A stretch of DNA of 64,000 bases, taken from SH-MAG3 sp035461245. Lineage in GTDB: Bacteria; Gemmatimonadota; Gemmatimonadetes; Longimicrobiales; RSA9. Both the position numbers and the translations under genes were made by a program. The notes beneath the pieces were generated by a model that saw nothing but the letters and a program-made list of their open reading frames with translations, was not told the DNA's origin and did not search any database. The stretch covers positions 13,345 through 77,344 of the forward strand of contig DATHVP010000100.1 of assembly GCA_035461245.1 (NCBI GenBank), given 5' to 3'. Below, one piece after another: positions 7,905 to 16,932 of this stretch (positions are counted from its first letter, which is position 1; every line of letters starts with the position of its first letter).

Positions 7905-9527
7905 ATGGCAGCACGGGTACTGGTCGTCGGCGGCGCCGAGGCAGCGACGCGGACGCGCGCCTTGCGGCAGGAGGGCACCGACGAGTTCCAGTGGGAGTAC
8001 GCGCCCACGATCGACGCGCGCCAGGGTCAGGCGGGGCACGAACCCGACGCCGTCGTGCTGGAGTGCGATGCCCCGGAGGAACTGGCGGCTGTACTGGACC
8101 AGGTACGGAGGCGGCACGCCGGCGCCGCAATCGTCATCCTGGGAGAGGTCGCCGCTCCAGCTGCTGCGGGCGCCGCACCGCCACACGCCGGCGCCAACGC
8201 CGCGGGCGACGGGGCCCTGACTGATGGCGCCTCCGGCGATGGTGCCGGGAACGGCGGGGACGTTGACGGCTGGGTGCCGGCGGCCGCGGCGACGCCGGCC
8301 TTCATCGAGCGTGCGGTCCGATCCTCCATCCGGCTGCGTCGCCTTGCCCGGGACACGGCCTCCCTGCACCGGGCACTGGCAGCCGAGCGCGCCCGCTTCA
8401 ACAGCATCATTCACGGCAACGTGGACGGTATCGTCGTCGTGGATGAAGCCGGCACTGTGGTCTTCGCGAACCCGGCGGCGGGCCGTCTGTTCGGCCGGGA
8501 CCCGGACCAGCTGGTCGGCGAACCCTTCGGCCTGCCGGTGGTCAATGGCAGCGAAACCCAGCTCGACCTGGTCCGATCCGACGGCGACACCGCGCTGGTG
8601 GAAGTCCGCGTCATCGAGTCGAGCTGGGAGACCGGACCCGCGTCCATGGTCATGCTCCGGGACGTGACGCACCAGAAGGCGCAGGAGGAACGGGAGCGGG
8701 AGCTGCTGCGCGAGCAGGCGGCGCGGCAGGCGGCGGAGGCCGCGCAGGCGCGGCTGCAGCGGCTGGCAACGGAAAGCGCGTCCCTGGCTGAGGCCAACCG
8801 CGCGCTCTATGAGGAAGCCCTCGCCGGAAACCGCGCCAAGACGGACTTCCTCGCCGTTATGAGCCACGAACTCCGTACGCCGCTCAATGCCGTGTTCGGT
8901 TTCGCCGACCTGCTGGAGACAGGCGTGGCGGGGCCACTCACGGAACAGCAGACCGAGTACACGGGCCGGATCCAGCAGAGCGCCCGTCACCTCCTCAGCC
9001 TGGTGGACGAGATCCTCGACTACGCGAAGCTGGAGGCGGGCCGCGCGGATCTGCGCCTGCGCGATGCGGATTTCCGGGAGGTGCTGGAGGAGGCCGCCTC
9101 CCTCGTCGAGCCGTCAATGACGCGCAAGGGGCTGGACTTCCCCGTCGAGCTGCCGCCGTCAGGGGTGACCTGGCACACCGATCCGGCAAAGGTCCGGCAG
9201 GTCCTGTTCAACCTGCTGTCCAACGCCGCGAAGTTTACGCAGCAGGGCGAGGTCGGCCTGGCCGGCAGGGCATCCGACGACGAGGTCGTCATCGTCGTGC
9301 ATGACACCGGCATCGGCATAGACCCGGCGGACCACTCTGCCGTTTTCGATCCCTTCTGGCAGGTGGCTGCAGCAACGACGCGGGAGCAGGGCGGCACGGG
9401 CCTGGGCCTGGCCATCGCCCGGCGCCTGACGGAACTGCTGGGCGGCACCATCAGCCTGGACAGCGACGTCGGCGCTGGCGCCCGCTTCACCATCCGCTTT
9501 CCAAGACAACCGCAACTTTCGGACTGA
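7905..9527 (+). CDS. PAS-containing hybrid-like sensor histidine kinase of the kai operon
   Basis: A 540-residue soluble kinase 22 bases after kaiC. Residues 1-125 resemble a degenerate receiver-like or signal-input domain (ARVLVVGG at the start, then AIVILGEV). A PAS domain follows (IIHGNVDGIVVVDEAG...FANPAAGRLFG, about 160-265), then a coiled coil. The HisKA box MSHELRTPLNAVFGF carries the phosphorylated His near residue 323, and the HATPase has N, G1 and G2 boxes (LFNLLSNAAKF, DTGIGI, GGTGLGLAI). It has no membrane helix. Its place suggests it reads out KaiC state as SasA does in cyanobacteria, but it lacks a KaiB-like input domain, so the link is inference. Confidence 0.85.
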   Translation: MAARVLVVGGAEAATRTRALRQEGTDEFQWEYAPTIDARQGQAGHEPDAVVLECDAPEELAAVLDQVRRRHAGAAIVILGEVAAPAAAGAAPPHAGANAAGDGALTDGASGDGAGNGGDVDGWVPAAAATPAFIERAVRSSIRLRRLARDTASLHRALAAERARFNSIIHGNVDGIVVVDEAGTVVFANPAAGRLFGRDPDQLVGEPFGLPVVNGSETQLDLVRSDGDTALVEVRVIESSWETGPASMVMLRDVTHQKAQEERERELLREQAARQAAEAAQARLQRLATESASLAEANRALYEEALAGNRAKTDFLAVMSHELRTPLNAVFGFADLLETGVAGPLTEQQTEYTGRIQQSARHLLSLVDEILDYAKLEAGRADLRLRDADFREVLEEAASLVEPSMTRKGLDFPVELPPSGVTWHTDPAKVRQVLFNLLSNAAKFTQQGEVGLAGRASDDEVVIVVHDTGIGIDPADHSAVFDPFWQVAAATTREQGGTGLGLAIARRLTELLGGTISLDSDVGAGARFTIRFPRQPQLSD

Positions 9528-9596
9528 CAAGCACTTCCGGCACTCCCCTTGCACTTGTGGCCCGCACATGGAGCGGACCCGAGCAGTGAGGAAAAC

Positions 9597-10205
9597 ATGC
9601 TTGCAACAACCGGACGGCGACTGGCGGCAGTTGCTGCCGTATTCACGATGAGCGGGTGCGCAGGCAACAGCCTGGGCGCCCTCGAGGAAGTACTCGGCAC
9701 AGTCCTCGGCCAGCCCGCCGCGGGCGGCCAGGCGCAGGTATCCGTGGAGATCCAGGGTGTAAACACGCAGCAGCAGGCCATCCAGGTCCGGACGTCGGAC
9801 GGCCAGACCGGCGCCGTGCGCTACGACCAGAACACGGTGGTCACCTACCGCAACCAGCAGTACCCGGTCACTGCGCTGGAGCGCGGCGACCTGGCGGTAA
9901 TCCACGTGCAGGACATGCAGGGCGTCACCTATGTGTCGCGGGTGGAGGTGACGCAGAGCGCGCAGGAGCGCGCGGGCACGGGCACCGGCACGCTGGTGCA
10001 GATGAGCGGCCGCGTGTCGTCCATCAACCACAATGCCGGCAGCTTCGTCATGCAGACGCAGGGCGGCAACGTGACGGTGTCGCTGCCGTACAACGCGCCG
10101 CAGGCCACAGTGAACTACTTCCACCAGCTCCGCGTCGGCAACGACGTTCGACTGGAGGCGACGATGCTGAGCCAGAACCGCGCGGAGATCCACCGCTTCC
10201 TCTGA
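9597..10205 (+). CDS. Lipoprotein with OB-like repeat domains (DUF5666-like), unknown function
   Basis: A 202-residue exported protein. The N-terminus has a basic start, a hydrophobic core and a lipobox-like MSGC (cleavage before Cys near residue 19). The mature part has two similar beta-rich segments: one around TGAVRYDQNTVVTYRNQQYPVTALERGD and one around SGRVSSINHNAGSFVMQTQGGNVTVSLPYN. This pattern of 'regulate by condition, default value' is typical of DUF5666-type domains. The ATG follows GTGAGGA. No catalytic motif is seen. It lies 69 bases after the kinase gene and ends before a strong hairpin. Confidence 0.65.
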   Translation: MLATTGRRLAAVAAVFTMSGCAGNSLGALEEVLGTVLGQPAAGGQAQVSVEIQGVNTQQQAIQVRTSDGQTGAVRYDQNTVVTYRNQQYPVTALERGDLAVIHVQDMQGVTYVSRVEVTQSAQERAGTGTGTLVQMSGRVSSINHNAGSFVMQTQGGNVTVSLPYNAPQATVNYFHQLRVGNDVRLEATMLSQNRAEIHRFL

Positions 10206-10233
10206 TCGCGTCGGAGGTGGTGATCACAAACAT

Positions 10234-10270
10234 CAGAGCGCCGCGATCCTGACGGGGTCGCGGCGCTCTG
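10234..10270. terminator. Strong hairpin between convergent genes
   Basis: A perfect 13-base inverted repeat (CAGAGCGCCGCGA at 10234-10246 and its complement at 10258-10270) with an 11-base loop lies 28 bases after the lipoprotein stop. There is no T-run on either side. It probably ends transcription from both directions, since the next gene converges. Confidence 0.6.
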
Positions 10271-10366
10271 CGTTCGTCGCTGGTGGGTCGTCCTGCCGGT
10301 GGGCGGGCCCAGCACCGGTGGGCTCCCGTCAGGCGGGCGGGCTCCGGTCAGCCGGACAGGCTTCGC

Positions 10367-10852
10367 TCAGGCCGGCGCGCCCCGGTGTTCCCGGCGCGGC
10401 TGGATGCCGGTGTGCCCGACGGGAATGAAGCTCATGCGACCATCGGTCTCCAGCACGCCCCACTTCACCTGCTCCAGTCGTTCCAGCCCCACCTTGTGCA
10501 GCTCGGCGATGATCTCCTCCGGTGAGACGCGCTCCCGGTCCAGGACAGACGGCACCAGGCGGCCATCGCGTACCATCACCACGGGCACGCCCTCGGTCCA
10601 GCGCCCGATGGTGCGGTTGCGGTACGCCAGCACGGATGTGATGAAGACCAGCCCCAGCAGCGTGGCGACGCCGACAATGGCGCCGGTCAGGGACGTGTCG
10701 CCGACGTTCAGCGCCTCCGTCAGGATCTCCGGGATCAGCAACAGCGTCACCAGCTCGAACGGCGATAGCTGGCTGAACTCGCGCTTGCCCATGACCCGGA
10801 GCGCCACCAGCAGGAACACATAGATGACCGCAATGCGGATGACCATCTCCAT
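10367..10852 (-). CDS. DUF421 (YetF-like) membrane protein
   Basis: A 161-residue protein with two or three N-terminal helices and a small cytoplasmic C-terminal domain. The family marks are RVMGKREFSQLSPFELVTLLLI at the first loop, and the DUF421 domain with GVPVVMVRDGRL and SPEEIIAELHKVGLERLEQVKWGVLETDG. YetF-like proteins have no settled function. The ATG follows GGAGGAGA. It begins 12 bases after the preceding minus-strand gene and is probably the last gene of a lspA operon. Confidence 0.88.
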   Translation of the reverse strand: MEMVIRIAVIYVFLLVALRVMGKREFSQLSPFELVTLLLIPEILTEALNVGDTSLTGAIVGVATLLGLVFITSVLAYRNRTIGRWTEGVPVVMVRDGRLVPSVLDRERVSPEEIIAELHKVGLERLEQVKWGVLETDGRMSFIPVGHTGIQPRREHRGAPA

Positions 10853-10864
10853 GAGTCTCCTCCG

Positions 10865-11449
10865 TCAGGGAAACACCAGCGTTCGTACGACGACGTCCAT
10901 GCTCGACCCGCCGGCGCGGCCGAGGCGCACCGTGCCCTCACCCTGCCAGAGCCGGCTGCCCTCCATCTCGACGCGCGCCTCCGCCGTCTCACCGGTCGCC
11001 GTCATCGGCAGCAGCAGCCGCCACGGTGTCTCCGGCTCGGGAACGGCAGTGATGCGCGTGAAACGATCCAGCCACGCCCCGTCGAATACCACCTCGACGG
11101 TGTCGCCGGCAGGGCCGGCCAGTGGCGTGACGCGCACGAGTACGGCGGTGTGCTGCCCCGCCCTCAGGCGCGTGGGATACTCGACGTCGTAGCGGACGCC
11201 GTCATGGGTGACGGACGCCGTCGCACGTGTCTCACCGAAGGCGCCGGCCAGTGCGAGGATGGGCAGAAGCAGAAGGACGGGGACGCCGATCCACTGGGCG
11301 GGGTAGAGGCGGATCTGGCGCCGGGTATCGGGCGGCGGCGGCGGGCCGACGTGGTGTTGCGCATCGTGCTGGCCTCGCGGACCGTGCTGGCCTCGCGGAT
11401 CATCCTGCGTTCGGCGGCGGGGCTCAGGGGCACCGCTGGTGTCAGCCAT
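10865..11449 (-). CDS. Single-pass membrane-anchored protein, unknown
   Basis: About 194 residues: a low-complexity, Pro/His/Gln-rich N-terminus encoded by a short tandem DNA repeat (RGQHGPRGQHDAQHH), one membrane helix (WIGVPVLLLLPILALAGAF), and an extracytoplasmic beta-rich domain. The N-in orientation is suggested by the basic residues before the helix. I do not recognise the family. A GTG at 11458 is an alternative start. It lies between lspA (38 bases upstream) and the DUF421 gene, and similar membrane proteins are commonly coupled to DUF421 genes; a joint role is inference. Confidence 0.6.
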   Translation of the reverse strand: MADTSGAPEPRRRTQDDPRGQHGPRGQHDAQHHVGPPPPPDTRRQIRLYPAQWIGVPVLLLLPILALAGAFGETRATASVTHDGVRYDVEYPTRLRAGQHTAVLVRVTPLAGPAGDTVEVVFDGAWLDRFTRITAVPEPETPWRLLLPMTATGETAEARVEMEGSRLWQGEGTVRLGRAGGSSMDVVVRTLVFP

Positions 11450-11487
11450 CCCAGGCACCCTCGGGGCTGGCGGTTACGAGGGTGCGA

Positions 11488-12051
11488 TCACGCTTCCACC
11501 CGGGCCAGGACCCGCTGTTCAAGCGCCGCCATGCGTTGCTGTGCACGGACCCCCATGGAGCGGAACTGCGGCCAGAGCAGGAACACGCCGGCGAAGACCC
11601 AGATGTCTGCGACGTTGAAGACGAAGCCCAGCAGAATGGGCTGGTCGGCAAGGGAGAGAGCCCAGGGGCCGGCACTGATGAAGTCCACGACGGCGCCGTC
11701 CCGGAGGATCACGTCCAGGGCATTGCCCAGCCCGCCCGCCACCAGCAGAGCCACACCCAGTGCACTGCGCAGGGGCAGGGCACCGGACCGGCTGAGCAGC
11801 AGCAGTACCAGCAGCAGGCCCAGCAGTCGCACGCTCACCACAGTTGTGGCGTCCACGATGCCGGAGCCGGCAGAAAACGCGAAGGCGTCGTTGCGGGCGA
11901 CCTCCAGCGCGAGGATCCCGGCGGCCATGGCGTCGTTACCGAGGGTGAGCGCCCACGACTTGGTGGCCCAGTCCGCCAGGAATGCAGCCAGCGCCACCAG
12001 AAGTACGATCCGGGGGCCGTTTGGCCGTGTTGCCGTGTTTCCATCCGCCAT
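11488..12051 (-). CDS. lspA: Lipoprotein signal peptidase (signal peptidase II)
   Basis: A 187-residue inner-membrane aspartic protease with four helices. The two catalytic aspartates are seen in GAVVDFI and FNVADIWVF, both in family context, and GGLGNALD matches the GNxxDR box, though its arginine is replaced (ALDVILR). LspA cleaves the signal peptide of lipoproteins after diacylglyceryl transfer. The open frame reaches 12348, but the extension is antisense to the DUF5916 gene and has no homology features; ATG at 12051 gives the right N-terminus. The loss of the box arginine means that it may be a divergent paralogue. The 198 bases upstream hold the divergent promoters. Confidence 0.82.
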   Translation of the reverse strand: MADGNTATRPNGPRIVLLVALAAFLADWATKSWALTLGNDAMAAGILALEVARNDAFAFSAGSGIVDATTVVSVRLLGLLLVLLLLSRSGALPLRSALGVALLVAGGLGNALDVILRDGAVVDFISAGPWALSLADQPILLGFVFNVADIWVFAGVFLLWPQFRSMGVRAQQRMAALEQRVLARVEA

Positions 12052-12249
12052 GCTGCACCTGACCCGTTCCCGTCCCACCCTTGCGGCGAGCGATGCCGCC
12101 CATTCCGGACGTAGACAGGGCAGGTTTGGGGCCACCGCCGCAGCTTTCCCCCGCCGCTGCACCCCGTCTCGCCCCCGGCCTCGCCACTGGCCTGACTCCT
12201 CCCGGCACTGTAGGATCCCGCCACGAAATACGGTTCTGCTTCTGGAGTC

Positions 12250-14631
12250 ATGATGTTGTTGAAGTATCTGCTGCCGGCGCTCCTGGCCGGGGGGGCCGCC
12301 GCGGCGCCTGCCGATGTGTCCGGCATGGCGCCGGCCGGCGCTGCCCATTCCAACTCAATTTCTGCTGCAACCGACCGCCCCGGCGCGGCCTCCGACGCCG
12401 CCCTGGACGTCACCATCCCCCGCATCGAGGACGCGGTTGTCCGCGTGGACGGCGTGCTGGACGAGGAGGTGTGGGCCCGGGCGGCGGTGATCGACGGGTT
12501 TCACCAGTACGAGCCGGCGGACGGACGGCCGGCTACGGCACGGACGGAAGTTCGCGTGTGGTACTCGCCGGATGCCATCCACTTCGGCATCATCGCCCAT
12601 GACGCCGACCCGACCTCCATTCGCGCCACGCGGGCCGACCGGGACAACATCAGCGGCGACGACCACGTCATCATCTACCTGGACACGTTCCTGGACCGAC
12701 GTCGTGCGTTCTTCTTCGGCGTGAACCCGCTGGGCGTGCAGCAGGACGGGGTGCGCACGGAGGGCGCGGCGAGTGCCGGCCGCACGTTCGGCGGCAGCAT
12801 CGACACGAGCCCGGACTTCCACTTCGAGTCCGCCGGCCGCGTGACGGACGCCGGCTGGACGGCGGAAGTGCGCATCCCGTTCCGCAGCCTGCGCTACCCG
12901 GTGGCACCGGAGATGACGTGGGGGCTGAACATCGAGCGGCGGATCCAGCGCACGGGCGTCACGGACGTGTGGCCGGAAGTGCGCCGTGCAAGCGCCAGCT
13001 TCCTGGCGCAGGGCGGAGTCCTCACTGGCCTGCACGACCTGCGGCGGGGCGTGGTGCTGGAGGCGCAGCCGTTCGTGACGGCGAACATGCCGGGCGCCCG
13101 GGAGGATGGCACATGGCGACGGGCGTCGGCGGACCCGTCGGCGGGCGTGAATGCACGCCTCGGCTTTACCAACTTCTCGCTGGACGCCACCATCAACCCG
13201 GACTTCAGCCAGATCGAGGCGGACGCCGGCCAGGTCACGGTGAACGAGCGGTTCGCGCTGTTCCTGCCGGAGAAGCGACCGTTCTTCCTGGAAGGCATCG
13301 AGCTGTTCGCCACGCCGAACCAGCTGGTGTACACCCGGCGCATTGCCGACCCCATTGCCGGCGGCAAGCTCACCGGCAAGCTGGGCGGCACCAGCGTCGC
13401 GTACATGACGGCACTGGACCGTACGGGCCAGCCCGGCCCGCAGCGACACGCGCTGTTCAACGTCGCGCGGCTGCGCCACGACCTGGGCGCGAACTCGTGG
13501 GCCGGCGCCACGCTGACGGACCGCACCATCACCAGCAGCGGCCCCGGCTACAACCGCGTGGCGTCGGCGGACACGCGTGTGGTGTTCGGGCAGCTGTACT
13601 ACGTGGAGGCGCAGGCGGGTGCGTCCAGGACGGACCGGGGCGACGGCCAGGCGACGTCGCCGGTGTGGAAGGCCGAGTTCGACCGGACCGGCAGGTCCTG
13701 GGGCTTCAACTATGCGCTGAACGGCGTGGGCGAGGACTTCGAGTCGGACGCCGGCTTCGTGAACCGGCGCGACGTCGTCACCGGCCGCGCCATGAACCGC
13801 CTGACGTACTTCGGCGCCGCCGACGCCGCGCTGGAGCGCATCACCGTCTTCTTCGGCCCGAGCCGGATCTGGACGCACCGTGACTTCGGCAGTGATGGCC
13901 CGGTGGAGGGTTCCGAGTTCGTGAACGCCACGTTCCGCGTCCGCGGCTGGGACCTGGGCGCCCGGGCCGGCCGGGACTTCGTGGAACTGGACCCGCAGAA
14001 CTACACCCGCTTCGAGACTGTCACGCCCGTGGGCATCCGGCCGTATGCGCCGCTGGACCGGGTCAGCGGGCCGTCGCTCGAGTTGAGTGCGTCCTCGCCC
14101 GTCTTCCAGCAGTTCGACGGCCGCGCCTCGGTGGGCGGCGGCCGCGTGGCCATCTTCGCCGAGGGCGGCGGGGGCAACGCCCGCGCCGTGAGCGGCAGCC
14201 TGGCGGTGCGGCCGTCGCAGTCGGTACGGCTGGGATTCAGCACCACGTGGCAGCGTATTGACCGGGCCGTGGACGGCTCCGAGTTCGCCCGTACCGTATT
14301 GCCGCGGCTGCGCGCCGAGCTCCAGCCCACACGCTCGTTCTTCATCCGCGGCATTGCCGAGTATCGGGCCGAGCGGCGGTCGGCGCTGCGGGACGCGCGC
14401 ACGGGCGAGCCGTTGCGCATCGCCGGCGGCATTGACCCCGGCGCCACGGAGGCGTTCCGCACCGACGGCATGCGCCTGGACCTGCTGCTGTCCTACCAGC
14501 CGACGCCGGGGACGGTGGCGTTCCTGGGCTATGGCGTGTCGTTCATGGACCAGGACAGCTTTGCCTTCGACCAGCTCACACGCACCGCTGACGGGCTGTT
14601 CCTGAAGCTCGCATACCAGTTCAGGCGCTGA
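12250..14631 (+). CDS. DUF5916 outer-membrane protein with CBM9-like N-terminal domain
   Basis: A 793-residue exported protein with a signal peptide ending near APADVSG. Residues about 55-220 form a carbohydrate-binding family 9-like domain (RVDGVLDEEVWARAAVIDGF; VRVWYSPDAIHFGIIAHDADP; DDHVIIYLDTF). The remainder is the DUF5916 beta-rich region, with the typical PDFSQIEADAGQVTVNERF and LFLPEKRPFFLEG, followed by repeated amphipathic strands and a C-terminal aromatic-basic end (LAYQFRR), as expected for an outer-membrane barrel. Function is unknown; binding or entry of glycans is a guess. It diverges from lspA. Confidence 0.88.
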   Translation: MMLLKYLLPALLAGGAAAAPADVSGMAPAGAAHSNSISAATDRPGAASDAALDVTIPRIEDAVVRVDGVLDEEVWARAAVIDGFHQYEPADGRPATARTEVRVWYSPDAIHFGIIAHDADPTSIRATRADRDNISGDDHVIIYLDTFLDRRRAFFFGVNPLGVQQDGVRTEGAASAGRTFGGSIDTSPDFHFESAGRVTDAGWTAEVRIPFRSLRYPVAPEMTWGLNIERRIQRTGVTDVWPEVRRASASFLAQGGVLTGLHDLRRGVVLEAQPFVTANMPGAREDGTWRRASADPSAGVNARLGFTNFSLDATINPDFSQIEADAGQVTVNERFALFLPEKRPFFLEGIELFATPNQLVYTRRIADPIAGGKLTGKLGGTSVAYMTALDRTGQPGPQRHALFNVARLRHDLGANSWAGATLTDRTITSSGPGYNRVASADTRVVFGQLYYVEAQAGASRTDRGDGQATSPVWKAEFDRTGRSWGFNYALNGVGEDFESDAGFVNRRDVVTGRAMNRLTYFGAADAALERITVFFGPSRIWTHRDFGSDGPVEGSEFVNATFRVRGWDLGARAGRDFVELDPQNYTRFETVTPVGIRPYAPLDRVSGPSLELSASSPVFQQFDGRASVGGGRVAIFAEGGGGNARAVSGSLAVRPSQSVRLGFSTTWQRIDRAVDGSEFARTVLPRLRAELQPTRSFFIRGIAEYRAERRSALRDARTGEPLRIAGGIDPGATEAFRTDGMRLDLLLSYQPTPGTVAFLGYGVSFMDQDSFAFDQLTRTADGLFLKLAYQFRR

Positions 14632-14670
14632 CGCGCACGCGGGCTTCCCGCCGTAGTTATCTTGTCTGCC

Positions 14671-15219
14671 ATGAGTGTTGCCAGCATGGAAGCGAAAACC
14701 CGCCGGGACCGCCGGCCAGCAACGGGGTCGCCCGACAGTGGTCCAACTGGACGGGCGACAGTGGCGTTCCTCTGGGGGCTGCTTGGCGTGGTCCTGCTGT
14801 TCGCCACCGCCGTGGTCCGGCTGGGTGCGCGGGCGCTCGAAACGGTGAGCGCCGGGCTCGGCCCGTGGGAGTGGGTGGCGCTGGTGGCGCTGACCGCCGC
14901 CTTCGTGTACGGCGAGGGCGTGCGCGCGCTGCAGCGCCGCTGGGTGCCGTGGGTAATCCAAAGGCTGCGCATGCTGCACCACGAGCCCCGCGCCTGGTAC
15001 CGGGCGCTGGCGCCGCTGCATGCCATGGCCTTCATCGGTGCCCGGCCGCGTGCCATGGCCGCCGCCTGGGCCGGCTCCCTCGCCATCGTGCTTGCCGTCC
15101 TGGTGGTGAGCCGCTTCCCTGCCCCGTGGCGCGGCATCGTGGACTTTGCCGTGGCCTCCGCCCTGCTCTGGGCGACGCTGGTCCTCATCGTCACCGGCGT
15201 ACGGGCCGCCCGCGACTAG
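14671..15219 (+). CDS. Four-helix membrane protein, unknown
   Basis: A 182-residue protein with an Arg-rich cytosolic N-terminus and four hydrophobic helices (around residues 28-48, 68-90, 130-150 and 155-178). Between helices 2 and 3 there is a basic, aromatic loop (RRWVPWVIQRLRMLHHEPRAWYR). I recognise no family. An in-frame TTG at 14662 is a possible earlier start. It follows the DUF5916 gene by 39 bases and may share its transcript. Confidence 0.65.
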   Translation: MSVASMEAKTRRDRRPATGSPDSGPTGRATVAFLWGLLGVVLLFATAVVRLGARALETVSAGLGPWEWVALVALTAAFVYGEGVRALQRRWVPWVIQRLRMLHHEPRAWYRALAPLHAMAFIGARPRAMAAAWAGSLAIVLAVLVVSRFPAPWRGIVDFAVASALLWATLVLIVTGVRAARD

Positions 15220-15268
15220 ACTGACGCGGGGCTCTGCCCGTGAGCACGCCTCGTCACAGGACGCAGCC

Positions 15269-15293
15269 ATGCACAATTGCACAATTGTGCGTG
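15269..15293. repeat. Palindromic AATTG-type intergenic repeat, copy 1
   Basis: TGCACAATTG-CACAATTG-TGCG: two AATTG cores 8 bases apart in a symmetrical context, in the gap between two convergent genes. Longer arrays of the same octamer lie at 34691 and 41161. It is strikingly A+T-rich for this genome. Confidence 0.7.
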
Positions 15294-15369
15294 CGTCCGC
15301 CGGAGTGGGGACGGGTCCGGCCCGGACTGACTGTCAGGAGGGCGCGCCGTGGCGCCTCGGTGCATCCCG

Positions 15370-15666
15370 TCAGTCCGGGAACCAGATCTTGCGCGCCCTG
15401 ATGACCTGGGCGGCGGCGGGCATGAACAGTCGGTCCCGGTCCTGGGCGACGAACGTGAAGCCACGGTAGTGGGTGGCGTAGCGATGGTTCCGGGAGAACA
15501 TGCCCGAGGGCTCCTGGTGCAGCACCAGCGGGTCCTGCATGCTCGCCACCAGCGCCTCGAAGTCCCGCGCCTCGACGCGGACGATGGAACCTGACGCCTT
15601 GATGGCTTCGCTGATTGCCGCTGCCGCGGCCGCGCCTGCCGACGCGCCTGCTGCTCCTGCTGCCAT
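15370..15666 (-). CDS. Small conserved hypothetical protein
   Basis: A 98-residue protein with an Ala/Gly-rich helical N-terminus followed by a compact domain: IVRVEARDFEALVASMQDPLVLHQEPSGMF, then HRYATHYRGFTFVAQ, ending in VIRARKIWFPD. I have the impression of a widespread uncharacterised family with a terminal ARKIWIP-like end, but cannot name it. The ATG follows AGGGAGC. A 15-residue upstream extension is possible. It lies 59 bases after the hydrolase gene on the same strand. Confidence 0.65.
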   Translation of the reverse strand: MAAGAAGASAGAAAAAAISEAIKASGSIVRVEARDFEALVASMQDPLVLHQEPSGMFSRNHRYATHYRGFTFVAQDRDRLFMPAAAQVIRARKIWFPD

Positions 15667-15725
15667 GTGTGCTCCCTGTTGCGGGCCGGGTCTGCGCCCG
15701 GAACCCTTCATCGATTAGGACGAAG

Positions 15726-16811
15726 CTACTGCCTGAGCCGGTGCAGGAACGAGATGATGCGCGCATCCACCTCCCGCAGTTCCAGGATGTTGTGGCCGGC
15801 GCCCGGGTAGAGGAACACCTCGTCGCCCACATCCCGCTGAAGGTCGGCCAGGGCGCTGACGAGTGAGTGCGCCTGGCTGACAGGCACGATGTCGTCGGCC
15901 GTACCGTGATGCACCTGCACCGGCGGCAGGCGGTCCGCCCACAGCACCGGCGAGCGGCGCACCAGTTCCAGGCGGAACTCCGCCGGCGTCATCTCGCCGC
16001 GGAAGAGCGGCTGCATGAAGCGCTCATCGAGGACGTGGATGCCGGGCAGCGGCTGCAGGCTGCCATCCCGGGCGTCCTGGACCAGGCCTCGCAACCACGG
16101 GCCGAAGAAGTCGGTGGGCCCGGCGAGTTCTGAGACCAGGCGGATGCGCGGGTCCCGGATGGCCATGAGCAGTCCTGCCATGCCGCCGCGGCTCGCACCC
16201 AGCACACCGATGCGCGACGCATCGGCCTCGGGCACCCGTTCCAGTGCGACGTCGAGGAAGGCGAGGGCGTCGTCCACGTCCCGGTCCCACGGGCTCGGCG
16301 CGCCCTCCGAGGTCCAGCTCGCCTCACCCACCATGAGGCGCTCGGACCGGAACGACGGCACCACATATACGAAGTTGCGAACCGTCTCGCCCAGCACCAG
16401 CGTGACGAGGGCGACATCGTTCATGTTGATGCCGGTGTCACCGCCGTGCGCGAAGACCACTACGGGCAGCGAACCGGCGGCAGCGCCCGTTGGCGCCAGT
16501 GTCGCACCGTAGTGGCGGTGCCCGTCCACCACGTGGGAGAAGACGCGGACGGTGCCAAGTCCGCCGGCCATCAGCGTGAGGCTCGATGCTTCCTCGACTA
16601 CGGACGCCGCCGTCGGGGTGCGGGCCGCCCATTCGGCCTCAACGGCCGCCAACTCCGCGGCCGTCGCCGGCTGGAACAGCGCGTCCAGGTCAATATCGTT
16701 GGTGTGGCGCGGTCCGGACGGCGAATCACCGCAGGCGACGAGCAGCGCAGCGAGCACCGCCGTGACGACGGCAGTGCTGCGCCTGCGGGGCTGCGGGACC
16801 TGATCGTTCAT
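15726..16811 (-). CDS. Lipoprotein alpha/beta hydrolase (dienelactone-hydrolase/prolyl-oligopeptidase type)
   Basis: A 361-residue exported serine hydrolase. The signal peptide ends in a lipobox LLVAC, with mature end CGDSPSGP. The fold shows the oxyanion strand VVVFAHGGD, nucleophile elbow GASRGG, the acid in HHGTADDIVP and the histidine in GAGHNILE: a complete Ser-Asp-His triad. The substrate is unknown; peptide, ester or polymer cleavage in the periplasm is possible. It follows the CYTH-PPK1 gene by 121 bases on the same strand, so membership of that operon is uncertain. Confidence 0.8.
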   Translation of the reverse strand: MNDQVPQPRRRSTAVVTAVLAALLVACGDSPSGPRHTNDIDLDALFQPATAAELAAVEAEWAARTPTAASVVEEASSLTLMAGGLGTVRVFSHVVDGHRHYGATLAPTGAAAGSLPVVVFAHGGDTGINMNDVALVTLVLGETVRNFVYVVPSFRSERLMVGEASWTSEGAPSPWDRDVDDALAFLDVALERVPEADASRIGVLGASRGGMAGLLMAIRDPRIRLVSELAGPTDFFGPWLRGLVQDARDGSLQPLPGIHVLDERFMQPLFRGEMTPAEFRLELVRRSPVLWADRLPPVQVHHGTADDIVPVSQAHSLVSALADLQRDVGDEVFLYPGAGHNILELREVDARIISFLHRLRQ

Positions 16812-16932
16812 AGCGTCGATGCTCGGTGAAGTCTGCTACCGGCCGTCCGGTCGATACAGCACAATGTCCGTCGGGCGCGTCAGGCGCAACAAGGGGAGCA
16901 CCACAGGACGTTCCCGCCACTGGGTGCCGGCG

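Noticed and set aside
12355..15282. A minus-strand open frame of 975 codons
   Set aside because: It is antisense to the DUF5916 gene, which has a signal peptide and family motifs; the antisense translation has none.
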